NCBI GenBank assembly: GCA_028554755.1
Contig: JAPTOF010000020.1
Span: forward strand, 10,635,001-10,699,000
DNA: 64,000 nt
Origin: Cordia subcordata
Lineage: Eukaryota > Streptophyta > Magnoliopsida > Boraginales > Cordiaceae
Direction: 5' to 3'
Each line of letters starts with the position of its first letter. The first letter of the stretch is position 1. The notes under the pieces are model-generated. The model made no database searches and had not been told where the DNA came from. It saw nothing but the letters and a program-made list of their open reading frames with translations. Shown piece after piece: positions 55,489-64,000 of this stretch. A program made the translations under genes and the position numbers.

Positions 55489-57372
55489 TTAGAGCTGTTG
55501 CTTAGCCACTCCATGCACAGACACTTGTGCTTCCACAACGCAACCGTCATTCTTTAGGTAATCCTTGTTTGGTTGGTAGAAATCACTCAGTGAAATAAAA
55601 TTCGGCCAACCCCAGTAAGAAAAAGCTCTAAACCAATGTGTTGCTGCAACAAAGAAATGAGGTATTATTGAAGGAAGGTAGCAGTAAAGAATCACTTGAG
55701 ACAAATTAGTGATAGGAATTTTTCTAGATAATTTACTGCTAAAAGATTTGATGGAATCTTGTCCAATTATACGCAAGGTAAACTCTGCAAAAATTCGACA
55801 ACCATGAGGAAGACTCCTGGGATCAGCCAAAGCCAGATACAGAGATATATTGTCGCCTGCTCCGATTCCATCTCCTTTAGGATGTAACTCTATCTTTCTG
55901 GAACGATCAATAAAAACTTGTTTTAATGTTCTTGTCATTCATCTGAGTACTGCAGCAATTCTCCGAGGACTAGAAAAAATTTGATTATTAGTTAGCATTT
56001 CTGCTCCCAGCATAAAATGTGGTGGATTCTTGACATCCAACTAATTCGGAGAAGTTGTCTGTCCTCCATTTGAAGGATTTTCAAAATCCTCCATAGAAAT
56101 TATTCGATCTATACCCCACTCATGTTTCACATCATAGAACGTCTTGCACTTGTTGATGTGTCTAAAGAAAACGATATATATGTATATATAATTTATGATT
56201 AGCTGAGTTGGTATGTGGTACCACATGCACCATACTTTCTATTCAAACAAAAGAATGATTTTAAAATCAATACCTTCCTAACCAAGTGTTGCATGCCTTT
56301 TCATAATTAAAGATTAAATTTTATAAGATATATTATATTTTATTCTCACACATATATATACACACATGCGCACCCCACATAAAGTAGAATCTACGTATAT
56401 TTATAATTCTATATGTCATAATTTTATCAATTTTTTCTTCCAAAAGAATGATAATCTTTTAAATATATTATTCATCTTTTATTACTTCTATTTTCTTAGA
56501 ATAGATTATTTCTTAATTTTGCTTTCAATTTAAATGTTTCATTCAATTTCTAAAATTCTCTCATAAAAGATTAATATAAAAAATTTACCAATAATTAAAT
56601 TTTATAAAAATATATTTACATCTTATCCTAACATTGACTACAAGTCACCATAACTAATAAATAAAAATATTAAAAATACTTATTTATTTTATATATCACA
56701 CAAGTTACATTCTAGTTACAAATATATGATGATAAAGTAATGCAACACAAAGTGAAGCTAATGATCGCACCTTGGATGCACAAATAACTGTCATTAATCT
56801 GATCAAGCAGGAAAAGGAAAAAAAAAAAAAAAAGGAAAGGTTGCATGAACCTCCCATCCGGGAAGGAAAATTCCAAGTACCATCAAAATCAAGTATAAAG
56901 AGACTTGATCATCGATATTTTTGCTTTTATCTCCATTTGGGTGAAGAATCAGTTTCCTGGATACGCAGTCACACCCACATTTGTTGTCGGGATGGTGTAA
57001 TTTGTAATAAGCATCATACATGGTTAGCACAGATATCTATTTGATTTTATGCAAGGAAATTTAGGAGCTCTATATAGTACCACTTGTAGCATCCAACTTC
57101 AAATTCCTCTGAATCATAACCCCCTACATTGTTCTTTGCTAGTGATGAAAACGATTGAATTTTGAGTGTGTAGTGGCTTGGTCGGGTATTTGAGATCAAT
57201 TGTGAAATTCCCGTTGAGATATTAAAGGAATATATATAAACAATAATCAATATTCGTTCCAATTATCAATTTCAATACTATTATATAACATCATAACTCA
57301 TTAATATGATCTGGGCTGTGCACAACTAATTAAAGCATATTAAATCATTATCATGATGTACACAAATACAAC

Positions 57373-57407
<35 letters not shown>

Positions 57408-57670
57408 TGTATGTATGTAAAGTACTTCTGTGTGTGTGCATATATATATTGAAACGTGAGAAGAAAAGGTATTTTCTTAATCTTTACAAATAATAATTAC
57501 AAGAGTAAATATATAATGTGGTAATAGAAGATAACTACCTGTAAGAAAACGAAGGAGATAATAAATATAATGTAACAACAAATATTTAAATAAGTCAAAC
57601 ACTCCAAATAGCCAATGGTTATCATATATAAAGTGACAGAGAAGCATGTACCATCTTGGTCAATCAACAT
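55489..57670 (-). pseudogene. Second double-MATH gene, degraded
   Basis: All six exons of the intact neighbour can be placed: about 57670-57652, 57211-57081, 56956-56771, 56161-55996, 55897-55737, 55643-55489. Damage is extensive. The exon 2 acceptor AG has become CG. Exon 3 gained a T-run (16 T) and is 13 bp longer, shifting the frame. Exon 4 lost about 116 bp through an ATGGA microhomology, which leads to a stop, and its GT donor is now CT. The first base of exon 5 changed G to A, turning the Trp codon across that junction into a stop. Exon 5 ends one base early at AGCA|GTAAAT but keeps phase. Exons 5-6 still read as the second MATH domain ('RKIELHPKGDGIG', 'ISLYLALADPRSLP', 'GCVVEAQVSVHGVAK'). 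It arose by duplication of the neighbour. Confidence 0.88.
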
Positions 57671-57737
57671 CTTGGTCAATGAAGGGAAGAGCAGCCATGG
57701 TAACCCGGAGACACTAATTCTTTCTTGTCATAGACAG

Positions 57738-58917
57738 AAGTTTAGGTTTCGTTTGATTTGGCTGTTTTTTTTATTTTCATACTTTTGTTTCCATTTTTTT
57801 ATTTTTTGAAAATAGTTTTTATTTTTTATTTTTTATTTTTTAAAATTTAAAGAATGTGTTTGGTTAACAAAAGTAACAATTGTTTCTTAAAAGATGGAAA
57901 CTAGGAAAATTATGAAAATGCATTTGGTTAGATTATTTTCTTTATATTCCTAATTTAGTTGATGCTAATATGTTGTTGCATTTTAAAAGCTTTTTTAAGC
58001 ATATATCACATAAAATTTTTATGTTGAAAGTTGTTATAGAAAAAATAATGATAAACACAATATTTTTTTTAAGAAAATATGATCAAACAAACCTATTGAT
58101 TCATAAAGAAGTTTCACTGTTCCATTAAATAATAATATGATTAAAAAGTTTTAAAAAGACAAATATATTTCATAATACATATACGTATATCTAGATAATA
58201 TTATACATCATCCATAATAGTGAAATAAAACTCAACAATATTTCTTTCTTCACTAACTGTATCATATCAAACACGTCTACTATTTTAAGTGATTAGAGAA
58301 AAAAATTTCATGATATCTTATTGATGTTATTTTCCATTTTCATTATTTGTAATTGATTTTAAGGTTAAAATAAACAAAAATACCTTTTGCCTTAGATTGT
58401 TTAACTTTAATTGATTATAAATGTTGAACTGGGTAATTAGCAAAAAAAAAAAATTGTAATACATGTTCCACTGGAAAAAAATCCCCTTGACTTTTTTTCG
58501 ATTTTATATGCTGACTAAAAAATTGACTTTGATGCTTCACGAAGACCGACGCGTGCTTGTTGGTCTGTTCATAAGGAGTGAGATGATGTAAGTTTCTTTG
58601 ACCAAAAAATTACAAAAATCAGCAAGTGCAGGGGTTTTCAAGGACGCTCTTAATTACAAAATTACCATCGAGTTTTGCTTTTATTACAAACATGCCACTG
58701 CAATTTCAGATTTTTCAATATAATTATGGAATTGACACTGTTCTAAAATTTTTCAGAAAGCATTGGAAACATATTTTTTATGTTTTCTAATTTTCTAGAA
58801 AACAGTTTTCAACTTTCTAAAAATGAAAATGGAAACAATTTTACCAAACAAATTTACAAAATTTTTATTTTCTATGAAAATTTAGAAAATGAAAACAGAA
58901 AACAATCGAACCAAACA
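57738..58917. mobile_element. Large inverted-repeat element between MATH remnants
   Basis: The left end reads GTTTAGGTTTCGTTTGATTT; the reverse complement of the right end reads GTTTAGGGTGTGTTTGGTTC. The similarity continues for about 30 bp. The interior is T-rich and noncoding, with further inverted similarity (57840-57900 against 58780-58860). No target duplication is clear. The class is not assigned. Confidence 0.5.
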
Positions 58918-59257
58918 CACCCTAAACTTTGTGAAAATCCGACAACCAGGAGGAAGACTCTTTGGATCAGCTAAAGCCAAAAACAAAGATATATAGTTGC
59001 TTGCTTCACAACTATTTCCTTTAGGATGAATATTTATCTTCCTGAAGTAATCAATAACAATTTATTTAATGTTCTTGTCATTCAATTGATTAATTGAAGA
59101 TGACATTGTGGCAAACATATAATTGTGTATTGTTTACCATTTTTGCTCCCTAGCACTGAATGTCATAGATTCTTGACGTCTAACTAATTTGGAGAAGTTG
59201 TCTATCCACCAAGTATGCTTTTTGCTAATAGGGGATGTCACCATTGTTAAGCACTCT
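58918..59257 (-). pseudogene. Third MATH gene fragment (parts of exons 4 and 5)
   Basis: Exon 5 sequence ('INIHPKGNSCE', 'YISLFLALADPKSLPPGCRIF') lies at about 59046-58918. The 3' half of exon 4 ('HTWWIDNFSKLVRRQESMTF') lies at about 59250-59137, with an intact ATG|GTAAAC donor and the acceptor CTTCAG. A stop is present in the exon 4 part. One side is cut by the inverted-repeat element and the other by the copia LTR at 59258. Nothing of exons 1-3 or 6 is left. Confidence 0.8.
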
Positions 59258-59461
59258 TGATAAGGTGTATGCTAGGAGTCTAGAAGGATCTAGAGAAACA
59301 TATATGTAACTGCTTATGTCAGAGTTAGTTGTACTTATGCAATGGTTAGTTAGGCAATTATTGTAGTCAGTGTCTGCCTATAAATACCCTGACACACTTA
59401 TGTAATCAGTTATTCAGAAAATAATGAAATCATCTACAATTCTCTCCTCTCTATTTTCTCA
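59258..59461 (+). repeat. 5' LTR
   Basis: 204 bp from TGATAAGG to TTTTCTCA, with a 'tataaatac' box near 59380, directly before the primer-binding site. Only one LTR is in the window, so the start is inferred. Confidence 0.7.
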
Positions 59462-59475
59462 TGGTATCAAGAGCT
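59462..59475 (+). promoter_or_regulatory. Primer-binding site
   Basis: TGGTATCAAGAGCT, identical to the one at 5372, immediately after the LTR. Confidence 0.85.
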
Positions 59476-59775
59476 AGGAAACGCTTTTGTACTCTTTTTT
59501 TCTTTCTTTTCGCACACAATGCTCCAACACAAAATGAAACCCTTACTCCAGGGTTTCTTCATCAGAGATCTCCATTGAAACTCTATCTCTAAGCTTCCAA
59601 ATCAGCTCAAATTTCAATCGAAGCCTCCTCTCCTTAATGCGATCCTTTCTGTCGATTTAATTTGTCAATCTTTCTTCTCTCTCTTACGACTAGTTTAGCT
59701 CATCAGCTAAGGCATCTTCATCGACTGTTGATATCCTTGAGGATTTACCTTTTGGATTGAAGATTCTTATCTAGA

Positions 59776-60744
59776 ACATAGGCAATTTAGTGCATCACAA
59801 ACTTGATAACACTAATTTTCCTATGTAGAGATCACAAGTCTATGGTGTAGTGAAAGCCAGCAAGATGTTTAATCATTTGACTAACAGAGCAACATGTCCA
59901 CCAAAGGTGATAATAGATGTTACTAGCACCTTGATTCTGAATCCAACATATGACAAAAGGACTACAAAGGATGAATATTTGAAATCTTGCTTATTTACAA
60001 CTATGACCTCTGCAGTTCTTTCTCAAGTCTTTCATCTAGAAACAGCAAAAGAAGTATGGACTACACTTCATAATAGGTTCAGTTCCTTGAGCAGGTCTCA
60101 CATCTATCAGTTAAAAGTTCAACTTCTATATCTCTCCAAAGGGAGTCAAATAATGCAGGCCTATCTTGATCATGTGAAAACCACTACTGACAGCTTTGCA
60201 AGTGCCAATGAGATAGTTTCACAAGAAGACCTAGTCATGTACATTCTCAAAGGGCTATCATTTGAGTACAATTCCTTTAAAGCTTCCATAAGAGTCAGAC
60301 CTACCAAAATCACTGTGTCTGAACTCTTTTCCTTGTTAATTTCTAAAGAACTTCATCTAAAAATGGATAATTCTTTATCCATAACTAATCCATCTCCTCA
60401 ATCTTTACACACTGCTCTGCTGTCTCAATCCCAACCTAGAGGTGGTCAAGCTAAAGGCAGAGGATCTTCATCTAATAGAGGAGGAAGATCAGGCAGAGGA
60501 AGAGGAGGTCCATCAAACTCTATTGCTTCAAGTTTTTTCAGGCAATGCCAATACCAATAATTCTAATACAAATTCCAATCAAAATCAAAGCAAACTCTAT
60601 TGCCAGATTTGTGGGAAACCAAACCACCTGGCTATTAACTACTGGTATAGGTATGACAACCAAAATTATCCATCTCAATCCACTTGCAAGCAAGCTTACA
60701 CTACTCAAGCCTCTCCTTTAGCGGCTACTATTGCTAATTCATAA
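59776..60744 (+). pseudogene. Copia gag, broken
   Basis: The start reads 'NLVHHKLDNTNFPM', then a stop where the family has Trp. The main open piece is 59850-60560: 'FTTMTSAVLSQVFHLETAKEVWTTLHNRF', 'YQLKVQLLYLSKGSQ' and 'YILKGLSFEYNSFKASIRVR' are capsid phrases of the UBN2_3 type. A Gly/Arg-rich basic tail follows. After a frameshift the zinc knuckle continues as 'CQICGKPNHLAINYW' (about 60600); the last Cys is Tyr, so the knuckle is damaged. The gag-protease boundary has two adjacent stop codons near 60742. Confidence 0.8.
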
Positions 60745-61751
60745 TGAGTGCTAGATTCAGGTGGAAACACTCATGTTACTTATGATCTCAGTCAACTCCA
60801 CAACACTCAACCATATACTGGTACTGATGCAGTGACAGTAGAAAGTGGTTAGACTCTGTCTATTCAAAGCATTAGTGATAGAACACTATTTACTTCTTCT
60901 AAAACTCTTCTTTTGTCTAATATTCTTTATGTTCCACATATTTCCACTAACTTGCTATCTATCTCTAAATTTACTACTGACAACAATTGTACCATTATCT
61001 TCACTTCTAAGGAGGTAGCAATAATGGACAATCATACTCATTCATTCTTGTACAAGGCCTATTGTAACAGAGGCTTGTACTATCTTCCAGCTTCTCCACC
61101 AATTATTGACTCTACCTATTCAACATCTGCCCCTCAAGTGCTGACTGCCAACACTATCTCTAGGTGTCTTCAGGAGGATCTTCTCTAGCACAAGAGATTG
61201 GGAAATCCATCATCTTCAACTGCTGCCACTCTATCTAAGTTAGTAGGAGTCAGATTACCTATTAACACAATACAATGTGAGTCTTGTTCCTTAGCCAAGT
61301 CCTATAGGCTATCTTTTGAATGGTCTTCTTCTGTTTCTACTGTTCTTTTTCACTTAGTTCATTCAGAAGTTTGGGGCCTTACCCCTGTCTCTTCTAATCA
61401 AGGGTATAGGTACTATGTAGCCTTTGTGGATGATTTTTCAAGGTTTGTATGGGTGTATCCCATGAGAAATAAAATTGAAACTTTTGATATTTTTTTCAAC
61501 TTTCATTCATTGATCAAGACACAATTTAATGCCTTTTTAAAAATCTTAAGAAGTAACAATGGTGCTGAATTTACAAATGACAAATTCCAAACATATCTAC
61601 AATCTATTGGGATCATTCATCAAACAAGTTGCTCTATACAGCACAACATAATGGGAGAGTGGAAAGGAAACATAGGCATTTAATAGAAACCACTCTTAAC
61701 TTGCTACATCAAAGTCATCTACCATCTCAATTTTGGTTAGAAGCTTTGTCT
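60745..61751 (+). pseudogene. Copia protease and integrase N-half, broken
   Basis: Protease: 'VLDSGGNTHVTYDLSQL' (60748-60795) keeps the catalytic Asp. Then 'NILYVPHISTNLLSISKFTTDNNCTI' (60913 on). Pre-integrase: 'KRLGNPSSS' and 'CESCSLAKSYRLSF'. Integrase: 'HLVHSEVWGL' sits where the first catalytic Asp should be, and the family's 'HSDVWG' has become 'HSEVWG'. 'VDDFSRFVWVYPM' and 'LRSNNGAEF' follow, the latter with Asn in place of the second catalytic Asp (family 'SDNG/SDGG'). A frameshift lies near 61640 before 'VERKHRH'. The piece ends at the inserted element. Confidence 0.78.
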
Positions 61752-62306
61752 TAGTCTGTTTAGAATAATCTTATCTGAAATTTGAAATCTGATAAACATC
61801 TTATCTGATAAGTGTCTTATAAAAAAAAAGTGTCTGATACAATAAGACTGTTTCGTTTGTTAGCTGAAATGCTGGTACAAGTTACTTTGATAATAATGTT
61901 ATCAATTTTGACTCATGGTATTTTAATTTTATAATTAGATAATAAATTATAAAATATAAATATTAATTAATTTTTATTTTTGTTCTAAAAATTTTAAAAT
62001 TTTGAAATTTTAATTTTTAATTTTTAATTTTTAACATTTTTTATTTTTTTTAGTTTTTAAATTTTTATTTTTATTTTTAATTTTTTTAATTTTTTAATTT
62101 TAATTTTTAATATTTAATATTTTATTTTAATTTTAAAATTTTTAATTTTCTTTATTTTTAATTTTTTAATTTAAAATTTTTATTTTTAATTATTTTCTAT
62201 CTATAAGATATAAGTACCCTAAACCCAACTTATTTTTTATAACTACAAATAAAACATCTTATGAAAAGTATCTTATAAGTGTCTGATAATAAGCTCCAAA
62301 CAAACA
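61752..62306. mobile_element. AT-rich MITE-like insertion in copia integrase
   Basis: About 555 bp interrupt integrase between the 'FWLEALS' and 'ASVANYLINRLP' phrases. The ends are imperfect inverted repeats: left 'gtctgtttagaataatcttatc' against right (reverse complement) 'gtgtttgtttggagcttattatc'. The phrases 'cttataa..gtgtctgata' also occur inside both ends. The centre (61920-62220) is almost only A and T. The exact boundaries and the target duplication are unclear. Confidence 0.7.
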
Positions 62307-63298
62307 CAGCATCTGTGGCAAACTATCTTATTAATAGACTGCCTACTGTCACACTTCAAAGCAAGTCTCCCTATGAACTTTCATACTCTACAAAGCCTGA
62401 TTACACACAACTAAGAGCCTTTGGATGCTTGTGCGACCCATGGCTCAAACCATATACCAAACATAAGCTTGAACTTAAATCTAAACCTTGCATTTTTCTG
62501 GGATATTGCTCACACACAAAAGGTTACAAGTGCCTGGACCTTGAGACTCAAAAGGTCTACATTTCCAGACATGTTAGATTCAATGAACATGTATTTCCCT
62601 ATCCCCAGTTTGCTGCTACTACTGAGTCTCTTCCTTAGTTCCAAACATCTGGGATTTCTACATCACCTATTTCCCCAAGTCATATCCCTATGTTTGCCAT
62701 ACCAATATCTTCTTCTGAGTCTCATAATCCTTCTCTTGCACCACTAACATCTTCTCACTCTACTTAGATACCTGTGTTGCATACTCCTCTACATTTTGCT
62801 TATCCCACAAATTCATTTCCACATATATCTCTTCAACAGTCCTATGGTAGTCCACCATTATCCTCTATACAACAGTTTACCAACCATCTTATTTCACCAT
62901 CACAGTCTTCTAGTTCTTCTGCACAATCTAACACTAATGAACCATTTCATCATCTAGCCCCTTTGTCACATCACCCAATGCTAACAAGGTCTAAAATTGG
63001 ATGTCTGACTACTCTATTGTATCAGCTTCATACTCTTATTCTTACACCTACTGAATATGAACCTACATCATATAAAGAAGCTTCTAAATATCATTGCTGG
63101 ACGCAAGCCATGACAGAGGAATACAAAGTCCTGCTTGATCAAAACACATGGGACTTGGTTTTTCTATACCAAGGAGGCAACCTATTAGCTCTAAATGGGT
63201 GTATAAGATCAAGACACATGCAGATGGTACAGTGGCTAGATATAAAGCAAGGTTGGTAGCCAAGAGTTACTTGCAAGAACTAGGTATAGACTATTAGG
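62307..63298 (+). pseudogene. Copia integrase C-half and start of reverse transcriptase
   Basis: 62279-62638 holds 'NYLINRLPTVTLQSKSPYELSY', read here in two overlapping phrases, then 'LRAFGCLCDPWLKPYTKHKLELKSK' and 'FLGYCSHTKGYKCLDL', which close integrase. After a stop and a Ser/Pro-rich linker, 'PMLTRSKIGCLT' and 'EPTSYKEASKYHCWTQAMTEEY' (62980-63125) mark the reverse transcriptase start. Frame shifts near 63175 lead to 'WVYKIKTHADGTVARYKARLVAKS' and then stops. Confidence 0.78.
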
Positions 63299-64000
63299 AG
63301 ACATTTAATCTAGTGGTTAAAAGTCAAACTATAAGGACTGTCATATGTCTTGCTTTTGCAGGATAAATGGTCTCTAATGCAATTGGATGTTTCCAATGCT
63401 TTTTTGCATGAGAATTTGAAAGAAGAGGTTTACATGAATCAACCTCAAGGATTTGAGGACTCCACTAACCTTGACTATGTTTGCAGGCTGAGAAAATCCC
63501 TATATGGCCTAAAACAGGCTCCCAAAGCTGGTTTCACAAGTTTTCTACTTTTTTCCTTCATCAGGGGTTTCTTTCAAGTGCTGCAGACAATTTTTTGTTC
63601 ATTCATAAGACAAATAATGACTTTACTTTGCTATTAGTCTCTGTGGATGATATTATCGTCATAGGGAGCAACTATGCCTACATAGCTCATCTAATTCAGT
63701 TAATAGGGCAACACTTTGCCGTGAAAGACCTAGGCAATTTGGCATACTTCCTTGGCATACTTCCTTGGCATAAAGGTCAGGCATACTAACGAGGGCCTTA
63801 TTCTACATCAAACAAAGTATGCTAAACAGCTTTTGCTTCAAGCTAGAATGACAGAGTCTGTACCAGTTGCTACTCCCTATCTATCCAAAGTCACCCTCAA
63901 AACTGCAGACACAACACCATATGCTAGTGCAACACAATTCAGAAGTCTAGTAGAGGCTTTCCAATGCCTCACAATGACTAGGCCTGATATCTAGTTTGCA
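63299..64000 (+). pseudogene. Copia reverse transcriptase, broken, partial
   Basis: '[24 protein letters not shown]' holds the first catalytic Asp (63350-63637). '[16 protein letters not shown]' follows. A frameshift near 63525 leads to '[12 protein letters not shown]'; the usual YVDD is SVDD here (63640-63651), so both Asp residues remain but the Tyr is lost. A 13-bp tandem duplication (63743-63755 and 63756-63768) within 'AYFLGI' shifts the frame again. The last piece (63752 on) reads 'HTNEGLILHQTKYAKQLLLQARM' and 'MTRPDI'. It then leaves the window before RNase H. Confidence 0.8.

Larger units (their letters stand above)
59258..64000 (+). mobile_element. Ty1/copia element, running off the window
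   Basis: The 5' LTR (59258-59461) is followed by the primer-binding site and then gag, protease, integrase and reverse transcriptase in copia order. RNase H and the 3' LTR lie beyond the right edge. A 0.55 kb MITE-like insert interrupts integrase. Many stops and shifts are present. It inserted into the third MATH fragment. Confidence 0.88.

Overview
The window is nuclear DNA from a flowering plant. It is AT-rich, its genes have spliceable introns, and it contains plant defensin genes, plant TRAF-like (MATH-domain) genes, many Ty1/copia LTR retrotransposons primed from initiator-Met tRNA, LINE and SINE copies, and hAT, Mutator-like, CACTA-like and Harbinger-like DNA elements. The species cannot be read from the sequence with confidence. 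All calls come from reading the sequence by eye; no database search was run.

Host genes. Three complete two-exon defensin genes lie at 9354-10676 (+), 31373-32170 (-) and 36476-37308 (-). A lone defensin second exon lies at 46579-46751 (-). The second and third genes sit in two copies of a segmental duplication, about 30.8-33.6 kb and 35.4-39.4 kb. A six-exon gene with two MATH domains (49570-54208, -) has a fully open 314-codon frame. It is followed by a broken paralogue (55489-57670, -) and a scrap of a third copy (58918-59257, -). Each defensin is predicted to be a secreted antimicrobial or defence-type peptide. The MATH protein's function is unknown.

Mobile DNA fills most of the rest. 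From left to right: repeat debris and copia relics (1-7.6 kb), including a copia copy reduced to gag and protease between two LTRs; a 7.6 kb hAT element (11352-18984) with an 8-bp target duplication, which carries a LINE ORF1 unit and a Mutator-like element with a 9-bp duplication; a second hAT fragment joined to a minus-strand copia element (21047-29577), itself split by another copia element (23135-27412, 5-bp duplication); a nearly complete copia element with abnormal ends (40800-45900, 5-bp duplication); a SINE with a 15-bp duplication (47367-47619); a LINE endonuclease fragment split by an LTR; and a plus-strand copia element running off the right edge (59258-64000).

The best leads are: the copia element at 40800-45900, whose two outer ends are inverted copies of the same LTR end; the LTR at 48615-48877 flanked by about 100-bp direct repeats; the 63-bp minisatellite that grew in only one LTR of a nested pair; the GC splice donor in one defensin gene; and the layered target-site duplications that allow insertions to be ordered in time. 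I found no CRISPR array, operon or other prokaryotic-type system, and no convincing tRNA or rRNA gene.
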